NCBI GenBank assembly: GCA_021732895.1 | Contig: JAKFWE010000142.1 | Coordinates: forward strand, 1 to 7,363 | Direction of reading: 5' to 3' | DNA from: Allobosea sp. | GTDB lineage: Bacteria > Pseudomonadota > Alphaproteobacteria > Rhizobiales > Beijerinckiaceae | Length of the DNA stretch: 7,363 bases | In this document: piece after piece, positions 1 to 5,449 of the stretch | Numbering within the stretch: position 1 is the stretch's first letter | How the letters are laid out: each line of letters opens with the position of its first letter | Position numbers and translations under genes: made by a program | Notes under the pieces: generated by a model | What the model saw: only the letters and a program-made list of their open reading frames with translations | The model's database searches: none | What the model was told of the DNA's origin: nothing

Positions 1-398
1 CTATCGACCGGCCGGCGCTGGCGGCGACCCTGGCGGCGGCCGGCAGCCTCGACCTCGCCGCGGCGCGGCAGGCCGGCGCGGCCATCGTCAGGCGGACCGC
101 CGCCACCCGCTTCGCGGCGCTCGGGCAGGATGCCGGCACGCTTTACGCGCGGACGGGTCAGCGCGGCCTGAGGCAGGTTCTGGCGGTGGCCGAAGACGCC
201 GGCGACATCGCCAAGGCGGCGAGGCTTTCGGTCGCGAAGGGCTCGACCTTCCGGGCGACGGTGAAAATGCTGGGGCGAGGCGCGCTGGCGCTCGGCGCGC
301 TGAGCCTGAGCGCGGTCGGCTGGATGCTGGCGCTGGTCGGCTATGCTTTGGCGCTGGCGATGCTGGCGCAGCGGCTGGGCTGGCGGCTGGGCCGATAG
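1..398 (+). CDS. 3' end of a gene for a membrane-anchored protein of unknown function (5' partial)
   Basis: The frame is open from the left edge to a TAG at 396-398, giving 131 visible residues; the true start lies outside the window. The visible part begins as an Ala/Arg-rich, probably helical region (residues 1-80 of the fragment), then has a long hydrophobic stretch at about residues 92-123, enough for one long or two short membrane helices, and ends in a basic tail (QRLGWRLGR). The GTG at 186 is in frame but lies inside continuous coding-like sequence and has no convincing ribosome site, so it is read here as an internal valine. I do not recognise the family. The likely topology is a soluble N-terminal part anchored by a C-terminal membrane segment. 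The gene ends just before a terminator, so it is the last gene of its transcript. Confidence 0.6.
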   Translation, partial: IDRPALAATLAAAGSLDLAAARQAGAAIVRRTAATRFAALGQDAGTLYARTGQRGLRQVLAVAEDAGDIAKAARLSVAKGSTFRATVKMLGRGALALGALSLSAVGWMLALVGYALALAMLAQRLGWRLGR

Positions 399-403
399 CT
401 GAT

Positions 404-432
404 CCCGGCGCCCCGCCGGGCCTGAATTTTTT
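404..432 (+). terminator. Probable Rho-independent terminator after the partial membrane-protein gene
   Basis: A perfect 6-bp GC stem (CCCGGC at 404-409 with GCCGGG at 415-420, 5-nt loop) begins five bases after the TAG. Six T residues follow at 427-432, separated from the stem by six bases (CCTGAA). The T run is also the loop and arm of a small second stem (CTGAA 422-426 with TTCAG 431-435). The gap before the T run makes it less than ideal, but its position right after a stop codon supports the call. Confidence 0.6.
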
Positions 433-511
433 CAGAGGATGTGAACCCGACCCGCCCCCGGCGCGACCAACGGGGGTCAGCGCATGCTGATCCTCATTCG
501 GGAGACGGGTC

Positions 512-880
512 ATGAACCGGGTTTTGCGCATCACGGGGCTGCTTCTGACCTCGATCACGATTTCGACCGTGGCGCTGGGCCAGCAAGGCGGCGGCGGGGG
601 AGGCGGCAATGGCGGCGGCGGCGGCGGCAACAGCGGCGGAGGCGGCGATTCGTCCGTGATCGCGCTCAGGCTCCAGGACCATGAACGCGCCCGCCTGACG
701 CGCCCGGTTCAGCAGCGCCGCGTCAGCCCCAACTGCGTGACCCATGCCTGCATCGATCAGCCCCCGAGCGGCCGCCGTGTGCAGCTTCTGCCGCGCTTCG
801 AGTGCGGCGGCGGCGATCAGATCCTGCTGCGCGACCGCACCGGCCTCATCCTGCGCGACTATTGCGAGACGCTCTACTGA
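512..880 (+). CDS. Small secreted glycine-rich protein with four cysteines (hypothetical)
   Basis: A protein of 122 residues. The N-terminus is a classical Sec signal peptide: basic MNRVLR, a hydrophobic core to about residue 21, and a likely cleavage site at ALG|QQ (residues 21-23). The mature protein begins with a low-complexity run of glycine broken by Asn and Ser (residues 26-45), then a charged segment, then a C-terminal part with cysteines at 75, 80, 98 and 118 (NCVTHAC, FECGGG, DYCETLY). An even cysteine count in an exported protein suggests two disulfides, which is inference. The ATG at 512 is supported by GGGAG at 500-504 with a 7-base gap. The gene stands alone, with a terminator upstream and a convergent hairpin downstream. 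I know no function. It could be a periplasmic or surface protein, and its design is shared with the gene at 2449. Confidence 0.72.
   Translation: MNRVLRITGLLLTSITISTVALGQQGGGGGGGNGGGGGGNSGGGGDSSVIALRLQDHERARLTRPVQQRRVSPNCVTHACIDQPPSGRRVQLLPRFECGGGDQILLRDRTGLILRDYCETLY
587..646 (+). repeat. GGC-rich low-complexity tract encoding polyglycine
   Basis: Sixty bases of near-continuous GGC/GGA/GGG codons encode residues 26-45 of the secreted protein at 512-880. Tracts of this kind can change length by slippage, so the number of glycines may differ between strains. Confidence 0.7.
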
Positions 881-884
881 GCCC

Positions 885-904
885 CGCGCCGGGAGCCCGG
901 CGCG
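885..904. terminator. Hairpin between convergent genes, possible bidirectional terminator
   Basis: CGCGCCGGG (885-893) is complementary to CCCGGCGCG (896-904). With the innermost pair open this makes an 8-bp GC stem with a GAGC loop. It fills the gap between the plus-strand stop at 878-880 and the rimO stop at 905-907 and could serve both. Neither side has a T run, so intrinsic termination is likely only partial. Confidence 0.5.
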
Positions 905-2224
905 TCAGACCGCGACGCCGTGCAGATCATAGGCGTCGGCGCGCTCGACCTTGACGGTGACGATGTCGCCGGCCCGCAAAGGCCGCCGGCTCGCCACGAA
1001 CACCGCCCCGTCTATCTCGGGCGCATCCCATTTGGAGCGCCCCTTGGCCACTGTCGGGCCGGCCTCGTCGATGATGACCTGGATCCGCTTGCCGACGCGC
1101 GCCCCGACGATGCGGGCGCTGATTTCGCCCTGCGCCCGCATGAAGCGATGCCAGCGCGCCTCCTTCTCCTCCTCCGGGACGAGGGGGAGGCCGAGATCAT
1201 TAGCCGGCGCGCCCCTGACCGGCTCGTATTTGAAGCAGCCGACTCGCTCGAGCCGCGCCTCCTTCAACCAGTCCAGCAGGAACTGAAAATCCTCCTCGGT
1301 CTCGCCGGGAAAGCCGACGATGAAGGTCGAGCGGATGGCGAGCTCCGGGCAGATCGCGCGCCATTTCGCGATCCGCTCCAGCGTTCTGTCCTGATGAGCC
1401 GGACGCTTCATCGCCTTGAGAACATTGGGAGACGCGTGCTGGAACGGGATGTCGAGATAAGGCAGGATCAGACCGTCCCGCATCAGCGGAATGACCTCGT
1501 CCACATGCGGATAGGGGTAGACGTAATGCATCCGCACCCAGACGCCCAACTGGCCGAGTTCGCGCGCCAGTTCGAAGAAGCGCGTGCGGATCTCGCGATC
1601 CTGCCACAGCGAGGGCGCATATCTGACATCGAGCCCATAGGCGCTGGTGTCCTGCGAGATCACCAGCAGTTCCCTGACGCCGGCCTTGACCAGCTTCTCG
1701 GCCTCGCGCAGCACCTCGCCGATCGGCCGCGATACGAGGTCGCCGCGAAGTTTCGGGATGATGCAGAACGAGCAGCGGTTGTTGCAGCCCTCGGAAATCT
1801 TCAGATAGGCGTAGTGCCGCGGTGTCAGCCTGACGCCTTGCTCCGGCACCAGATCGAGGAACGGGTCGTGCTTCGGCGGCGCGGCCTGATGGACCGCTGC
1901 GACGACGCTCTCGTAGGCCTGCGGGCCGGTGATCGCGAGCAGGTTCGGAAACGCCTCGCGAATCTGCTCCGGCTCCGCGCCCATGCAGCCGGTGACGATG
2001 ACCTTGCCGTTCTCCGCCATGGCCGAGCCGATCGCGGCGAGCGACTCCGCCTTGGCGCTGTCGAGGAAGCCGCAGGTGTTGACGATGACCAGATCGGCGC
2101 CCGCATGCGTCCGGCTCAGCTCATAGCCCTCCGAGCGCAGCGACGTGATGATCCGCTCGGAATCGACCAGCGCCTTGGGGCAGCCGAGGGAAACGAAGGA
2201 AATTTTCGGCGCGACGGCGTTCAT
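905..2224 (-). CDS. rimO: Ribosomal protein S12 methylthiotransferase RimO
   Basis: A 439-residue radical-SAM enzyme of normal family length. RimO adds a beta-methylthio group to a conserved aspartate of ribosomal protein S12 (Asp88/89), using SAM and two 4Fe-4S clusters in the cytoplasm. The N-terminal methylthiotransferase domain shows three cluster cysteines in their usual contexts: SLGCPKALVDSE (C15), NTCGFLDSAK (C51) and GCMGAEPEQI (C80). The radical-SAM motif CNNRCSFC gives C147, C151 and C154. The SPNVLKAMKRP and IVGFPGETEEDF segments are typical, and a C-terminal TRAM-like region (about 375-439) ends the protein. The CPKALVDSE wording marks RimO rather than MiaB. The ATG at 2224 is chosen because conservation starts at KISFVSLGCPK shortly after it. 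The frame stays open for 57 more codons upstream, but that stretch (Arg-rich) does not resemble the family. No clear Shine-Dalgarno precedes the ATG. It is convergent with the secreted-protein gene at 512. Confidence 0.96.
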   Translation of the reverse strand: MNAVAPKISFVSLGCPKALVDSERIITSLRSEGYELSRTHAGADLVIVNTCGFLDSAKAESLAAIGSAMAENGKVIVTGCMGAEPEQIREAFPNLLAITGPQAYESVVAAVHQAAPPKHDPFLDLVPEQGVRLTPRHYAYLKISEGCNNRCSFCIIPKLRGDLVSRPIGEVLREAEKLVKAGVRELLVISQDTSAYGLDVRYAPSLWQDREIRTRFFELARELGQLGVWVRMHYVYPYPHVDEVIPLMRDGLILPYLDIPFQHASPNVLKAMKRPAHQDRTLERIAKWRAICPELAIRSTFIVGFPGETEEDFQFLLDWLKEARLERVGCFKYEPVRGAPANDLGLPLVPEEEKEARWHRFMRAQGEISARIVGARVGKRIQVIIDEAGPTVAKGRSKWDAPEIDGAVFVASRRPLRAGDIVTVKVERADAYDLHGVAV

Positions 2225-2448
2225 CGGCGGCAGGCTCGGGGTCGGATCGGGGGAGGCGCGGCCAGGAACAAGGAGCTGCTGGCGGCGTCGGCGCCGCTTC
2301 CTTTGCTGGTTTTTGCCCGGCTTGGCAAATCCGCATCGCCGCCGCTCAAAAAAGATGAACGCCGGATGAACCGGATCGACGCCTGCCGCGACCAATGAAT
2401 GTCCTCACAGGATGAGGACTTCACCAGATCAAGCGACAGGAGCTCATC
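2225..2448. other. Divergent intergenic region between rimO and the secreted-protein gene
   Basis: These 224 bases hold the upstream regions of two divergent genes. Promoters for both should lie here, but I see no convincing -35/-10 pair for either. One recognisable element is the stem-loop at 2396-2423; the other is a good ribosome site (AGGAG, 2438-2442, 6-base gap) for the ATG at 2449. A short A-rich patch (about 2348-2356) is the only locally AT-rich stretch and may mark a promoter. Confidence 0.45.
2396..2423 (+). promoter_or_regulatory. Stem-loop or operator-like inverted repeat upstream of the secreted-protein start
   Basis: GTCCTCA (2401-2407) and TGAGGAC (2413-2419) form a perfect 7-bp stem around a CAGGA loop. 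The pairing extends outward by TGAA (2396-2399) with TTCA (2420-2423), leaving a single bulged T at 2400. This 11-bp imperfect repeat ends 25 bases before the ATG at 2449 and 14 bases before its ribosome site. It could be an RNA stem in the leader, an mRNA-stabilising 5' hairpin or a repressor site; the sequence cannot decide which. It has no T run and is not a good terminator. Confidence 0.45.
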
Positions 2449-2871
2449 ATGAAACGCCTTTCTCTCTCGGCCTTGGCCTGCGCCTCCCTTCTCGCTCTCT
2501 CGGCGGTCTCCGCCCAGGCAGACGGCGGCGGCGGCGGTGGCGGCGGCGGCGACGATAGCTGGAACGCGCCCGTCGTGCTGAAGCCGATCCCCGGCTTCCC
2601 GTCGGCCAGCTCGACCCTGCCGGACGGCACGCGCATCCACTCGGGCGGAATCGGCGGCGGCCAGCGCGTGGTCACGACCCGAACCCCCGACGGCAAGAAG
2701 GTCAGCGGCAAGCGCGGCAACGTCGAGAAGAAGGACAAGGTCAACCGGACTGTCTACAATGCCCGCACCGGCATCACGAGCACCTTCACCCGCAATCCCG
2801 ACGGCAGCGTCAGCGGCGTCCATGTCGACAGCCAGGGCAATCGCGCCACCTCGACCAGCTGGCCGAAATGA
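2449..2871 (+). CDS. Secreted polyglycine protein with PDG motifs (hypothetical)
   Basis: A protein of 140 residues. It opens with a textbook Sec signal peptide: MKR, a hydrophobic core, and an AQA|D cleavage site after residue 24. Directly after cleavage comes a run of nine glycines (26-34), then an acidic DDSW. The rest is hydrophilic and rich in Gly, Ser, Thr, Lys and Arg, with no cysteine in the mature part. Three PDG motifs occur at 58-60, 80-82 and 117-119; the second and third sit in related settings (TPDGKKVSG and NPDGSVSG), suggesting short beta-hairpin repeats. The start is fixed by AGGAG at 2438-2442. The cysteine at position 11 is too early and in the wrong context for a lipobox. 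It is probably a periplasmic or extracellular protein. I do not recognise the family. It faces the rhodanese gene tail to tail. Confidence 0.75.
   Translation: MKRLSLSALACASLLALSAVSAQADGGGGGGGGGDDSWNAPVVLKPIPGFPSASSTLPDGTRIHSGGIGGGQRVVTTRTPDGKKVSGKRGNVEKKDKVNRTVYNARTGITSTFTRNPDGSVSGVHVDSQGNRATSTSWPK
2524..2550 (+). repeat. GGC trinucleotide run encoding nine glycines
   Basis: Nine consecutive glycine codons, almost all GGC with one GGT, encode residues 26-34 of the secreted protein at 2449-2871. The near-identical codons make this a possible slippage site. Confidence 0.7.
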
Positions 2872-2880
2872 ATGATCGCA

Positions 2881-2903
2881 CGGAGCGGGCTCAGCCCGCT
2901 CCG
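2881..2903. terminator. Strong hairpin between convergent genes, possible bidirectional terminator
   Basis: CGGAGCGGGC (2881-2890) pairs perfectly with GCCCGCTCCG (2894-2903), a 10-bp stem with a 3-base loop. The loop, TCA at 2891-2893, is the stop codon of the minus-strand rhodanese gene. The plus-strand gene stops nine bases before the stem. A second perfect 14-bp palindrome (2901-2914, CCGGTCGCGACCGG) abuts it. There is no T run on either strand, so it may act as a transcript-end structure rather than a strict intrinsic terminator. Confidence 0.5.
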
Positions 2904-3757
2904 GTCGCGACCGGCCGTTCCGGATCCTGCGTCCAGTCGGTCATCGACCCCTCGTAGAGCGCGACCTCGTCGCGGCCGAGGATTTCGGACATCACGAACC
3001 AGTTCAGCGCCGCCGTATGGCCGGTGTTGCAATAAGAGACGACCGGCCCTTTCGGCACATCGACGAACAGCGTCTGAAGGTCGCCGAGCGGCTTGAGGCG
3101 GCCTGCTTCCGCATCGAAGCCGTGCGTGTAGTCGTGCGACAGCGCGCCCGGGATGCGGCCTGCCCTGAGCGCCTCCGGCGCCTTCTCCTCACCGTTGAAA
3201 TAGCTCGCGGAGCGGGCGTCAACCAGGCTCGCCAGTCTGCTCTTGGCGGCGATCATCGTCGCGTCCGCCGTGCTGCGCAGACGCTGCTGCATCACGACCG
3301 GATAGGGCGCGGCCGGGGTCGGCGCGGAGGGGCCGCTCTCGACCGGCCGCGCCGGGTCGGCGCTCCAGGCCCGGAAGCCGCCGTCGAGGATCGCCTGCTG
3401 GCCGTGGCCGATCAGCTTCAGCGTCCAGTAGACGCGCGCGGCCGCCGCGAAATCGGTCGCGCTGACGCCCGCCGGCACGATCACCACGTCGTCGGGCGGC
3501 TTCACCCCGAGCCGCCCGACCAACTCGGCCAGATGGTCGCGAGAGGGCAGCATGCCGGGCGCGCCGCCGATCTTCGCGCGCCAGCCATCGGCGACATAGT
3601 CGGAATGGACGGCGCCGGGAACATGGCCCGCCTCATAGGCCGCCTTGCCGCCGCCATCGATCAGCGAGCGGATATCGATCACGACAAGCCGGGGATCGCC
3701 GAGGCGCCCGGCCAGGTCTTCAGGCGAGATCAGCCCGGCGAATTCAGCGGCGCTCAT
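2891..3757 (-). CDS. Two-domain rhodanese-type sulfurtransferase
   Basis: A 288-residue protein with tandem rhodanese domains, the usual length for thiosulfate or 3-mercaptopyruvate sulfurtransferases. These enzymes move a sulfane sulfur through a cysteine persulfide to an acceptor such as cyanide or a thiol. The N-terminal domain (about 10-140) has HVPGAVHSDY (45-54) but VPAGVSA where a catalytic cysteine would sit, so it is the inactive domain, as is normal. The C-terminal domain (about 160-285) has LVDARSA, RIPGALS (201-207), the catalytic loop CNTGHTA with C243, and YEGSMTDW (268-275). The loop differs from CGSGVTA of E. coli SseA, so the donor is uncertain and no symbol is given. Its ATG overlaps the TGA of the OsmC-like gene (ATGA at 3754-3757), which implies translational coupling. 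It has no signal peptide and should be cytoplasmic. Confidence 0.9.
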   Translation of the reverse strand: MSAAEFAGLISPEDLAGRLGDPRLVVIDIRSLIDGGGKAAYEAGHVPGAVHSDYVADGWRAKIGGAPGMLPSRDHLAELVGRLGVKPPDDVVIVPAGVSATDFAAAARVYWTLKLIGHGQQAILDGGFRAWSADPARPVESGPSAPTPAAPYPVVMQQRLRSTADATMIAAKSRLASLVDARSASYFNGEEKAPEALRAGRIPGALSHDYTHGFDAEAGRLKPLGDLQTLFVDVPKGPVVSYCNTGHTAALNWFVMSEILGRDEVALYEGSMTDWTQDPERPVATGAG

Positions 3758-4191
3758 GCGGCGGCGACCTTCTCCAGTTCGTCGATCAGTTCGATCGTGT
3801 GGGTGATCGTTGCGGTCATCCCGAGCATGATCGAAGCGGAACAGTATTTTTCCTTCGACAATGTGACGGCGCGCTCCGCCTTTGCGCGCAACAGGCCGCG
3901 CCCCGTGATGCGATAGGCGACATGGATCGTCGTGAAGACCTTCGGATCGGTCTCGGCGCGTCCGGCCTCGACCTCGACCTCGCAGCCCGTGACCGGCTCG
4001 CGGCCCTTCTTCAGGATCTGCACGACGTCGAAACCGGTGCAGCCGGCCAGCCCGATGAGCAGCATCTCCATGGGCCGGATGCCGATGTTGCGGCCGCCAT
4101 GTTCGGGAGCGCCGTCCATGATCACGGCGTGGCCGCTGCCGGACTCGCCCATGAAGGCCATGCCCTCGACCCAGCTCGCACGCGCCTTCAT
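3754..4191 (-). CDS. OsmC/YhfA-family thiol protein
   Basis: A 145-residue protein of the OsmC superfamily. OsmC and Ohr members are small cytoplasmic dimers that reduce organic hydroperoxides through a pair of cysteines; the YhfA-like branch has no settled substrate. The two family cysteines are present: C51 in LLIGLAGCTGFDVV and C117 in SKEKYCSASIMLG. A further C70 (VTGCEVE) is not part of the usual pair. The RPMEMLLIGLAGC segment and a short MKARASWVEG start fit the YhfA-like group. The ATG at 4191 is preferred over an upstream in-frame GTG at 4221 because AGGGG sits seven bases before it. It is followed by the rhodanese gene with a 4-base ATGA overlap, so the two proteins are probably made together. 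It lies 75 bases downstream of the cysA remnant. Confidence 0.88.
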   Translation of the reverse strand: MKARASWVEGMAFMGESGSGHAVIMDGAPEHGGRNIGIRPMEMLLIGLAGCTGFDVVQILKKGREPVTGCEVEVEAGRAETDPKVFTTIHVAYRITGRGLLRAKAERAVTLSKEKYCSASIMLGMTATITHTIELIDELEKVAAA

Positions 4192-4198
4192 GCTGCAT

Positions 4199-4203
4199 CC
4201 CCT
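4199..4203 (-). promoter_or_regulatory. Ribosome binding site that fixes the OsmC-family start
   Basis: AGGGG on the minus strand, seven bases before the ATG at 4191. The alternative GTG at 4221 has no comparable site. Confidence 0.6.
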
Positions 4204-4266
4204 GACGACTGAATTCGACACCGGCTCAAGACATAGCCTCTGGCGCCGGCGGAGGCGAGGCCGGGC

Positions 4267-4809
4267 TCAGGCGGCCGCGAACAGGCAGCCATGCGTGATG
4301 CGCAGCCGGATGCGTTCGCCGATCGCGGGCGCGACCTGGCTCGCCAGATCCACGTCGAGGCGCCGGGCCAGACCCTGGACGGCGATCTCGGCCCGGCGCA
4401 ACGGCCCGTTGCGACGCAGATGCTCGACCACGCCCGGCAGGGCGAGCGGCGCGTCGTCGTCGATCCGCAGATGCTGCGGACGGACGTAGAGCGAGGCCTT
4501 GCCACGCTGGTTCTGCGCGAGGCCGCCCAAAACCGGCCGGTCGCCGAAGAAGGTCTGGCTGCCGACGATCTCGACCGGCAGCCTGTTCGCCTCGCCGAGG
4601 AATTCGCAGACGAACGGCGTCGCCGGGTGATCGTAGACGTCGTCGGGCGAACCGACCTGTTCGAGCTTGCCGTCGTTGAGGATGGCGACCCGGTCGGCCA
4701 GCTCCAGCGCCTCTTCCTGGTCATGCGTGACGAAGACGGTGGTGTGTCCCGTACGGCGGTGCAGATCGCGCAGCCAGGCGCGCAAATCCTTGCGCACCTT
4801 GGCGTCGAG
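4267..4809 (-). pseudogene. cysA: cysA remnant: C-terminal half of the sulfate/thiosulfate ABC ATPase
   Basis: The reading frame ending at 4267 encodes about 180 residues matching the second half of CysA, the cytoplasmic ATPase of the sulfate importer. It begins inside the D-loop region (LDAKVRKDLRAW), keeps the H-loop (VFVTHDQEEALELADRVAIL) and the segment KLEQVGSPDDVYDHPATPF, and continues through the TOBE-like C-terminal domain to ITHGCLFAAA. The Walker A, Q-loop, LSGGQ signature and Walker B motifs are absent; the bases upstream of 4809 are cysW. CysA is normally about 350-365 residues, so some 165 are missing. The frame meets a stop within a few codons upstream of the junction, and the only candidate start is a GTG at 4797 without a convincing ribosome site. 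A fragment lacking the ATP-binding core cannot power transport, so this is called a pseudogene. Confidence 0.9.
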
Positions 4810-4816
4810 CCAGGCT
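4808..4816 (-). other. Deletion junction joining cysW to cysA
   Basis: On the minus strand the CysW coding sequence for LPNVKWSL (ending near 4811) runs directly into CysA sequence for LDAKVRKDL (from 4809), in a different frame. In an intact operon about 75-80 CysW codons, a short gap and about 165 CysA codons would lie between, so roughly 0.7 kb appears to be missing. The size is estimated from family lengths. No insertion sequence or target duplication is seen at the join. Confidence 0.85.
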
Positions 4817-5449
4817 CCATTTCACGTTGGGAAGCGTGATTGTCCGGAAGGTGCGCCAGCCGGACGCGCCCAGCGTCAGCGCTGCCTCCTCGTCGGCCGA
4901 GCCGAGCGCCTGCATATGCGAGATCAGTTCCCGCGCGACGAAGGGGAAGGTGACGAACACGGTGGCCAGCACGAGCCCGGGGAGGGCGAAGATGATCTGG
5001 ACGTCGTTGGCCTTGAGCCAGTCGCCGAGATAACCCTGCGCGCCGAAGAGCAGCACGAAGACCAGCCCCGAGATCACCGGAGAAACCGAGAACGGCAGGT
5101 CGATCAGGCTGACCAGCAGATTCTTGCCGCGAAACTCGAACTTCGCCACGGCCCAGGCGGCGGCGACGCCGACGACGATGTTGAAAGGAACGGCGATGGC
5201 GGCGACCAGAAGGGTCAATCGGATCGCCGCGACGGCGTCGGGTTCGGTGACGGCGTCCTCTTAGGCGGCCCAGCCGCGCGCGCCGGCTTCGACGAAGACC
5301 GAGACCAGCGGCAGCAGCAGGAACAGCGTCAGGAAGGCGAGCGAGATCGCGATCAGCACGGCCTGGACGGCCACGGGTTCGCCGCGCACGCGGGCGGCCC
5401 TTCGGCTCGACGCCGGCGAAACGGCCAAGGGAAGCGCGACGTCAGACAT
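4811..5449 (-). pseudogene. cysW: cysW remnant: sulfate ABC permease with internal stop and lost C-terminus
   Basis: This is the second inner-membrane permease subunit of the sulfate importer. The ATG at 5449 overlaps the end of cysT by 8 bases and has GGAGG seven bases upstream. The first 62 codons (MSDVALPLAV, then one hydrophobic helix) end at TAA (5261-5263). The same frame continues without shift as EDAVTEPDAVAAIRLTLLVA, through FSVSPVISGLVFVLLFGAQG and LPGLVLATVFVTFPFVARE, to the ATPase-contact EAA loop EEAALTLGASGW...ITLPNVKW. It is then cut by the deletion. About 213 codons remain of the usual 280-290. Past the join the frame runs about 30 codons in the wrong phase and stops at 4721. 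The lost part holds the last membrane segments. Two separate lesions make this a clear pseudogene. Confidence 0.92.
5261..5263 (-). other. In-frame nonsense codon (TAA) within cysW
   Basis: The codon lies between GWAA and EDAVTEPDAV in an otherwise unbroken cysW frame. A tyrosine codon (TAC or TAT) one base different would restore a normal-looking permease sequence. No shift in frame is needed on either side. Confidence 0.88.

Noticed and set aside
88..630. Proline-rich minus-strand open frame of 180 codons
   Set aside because: Its proline runs are the complement of the GGC glycine tract, and it crosses a terminator and two plus-strand genes.
484..684. Upstream open frame overlapping the start of the secreted-protein gene at 512
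   Set aside because: Out of frame with the real gene and becomes an Arg-rich reading of the glycine tract; nothing supports its translation.
2265..2290. GGAAC motif with a GTC about 17 bases on, resembling an EcfG stress promoter
   Set aside because: The -10 half does not match (GTCGG rather than GTT), so it is probably chance.
2225..2395. In-frame 57-codon extension upstream of rimO, with an Arg-rich segment
   Set aside because: RimO proteins start close to the conserved KISFVSLGCPK. The extension has no family resemblance, and high-GC DNA keeps frames open by chance.
920..2398. 492-codon plus-strand open frame opposite rimO
   Set aside because: It is antisense to a certain gene, Arg/Asp-rich, without recognisable motifs or a ribosome site; a typical GC-rich shadow.
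2449..2520. Possible lipoprotein signal because of Cys11 in the second secreted protein
   Set aside because: The residues before it (A-L-A) do not fit a lipobox, the position is too early, and a clean AQA cleavage site follows.
3017..3916. 299-codon plus-strand open frame opposite the rhodanese gene
   Set aside because: Shadow of a well-supported minus-strand gene; composition is Arg/Ala-rich with no domain.
4236..4256. Weak GCCTC/GAGGC hairpin between the cysA remnant and the OsmC-family gene
   Set aside because: Only 5 bp with an 11-base loop and no T run; not enough to call a terminator.
4188..4820. 210-codon minus-strand frame spanning the cysA remnant
   Set aside because: It is the wrong frame of cysA (Arg/Ser-rich). 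It starts at an ATG created at the deletion junction but shows no CysA or CysW sequence, so it is not a functional fusion.
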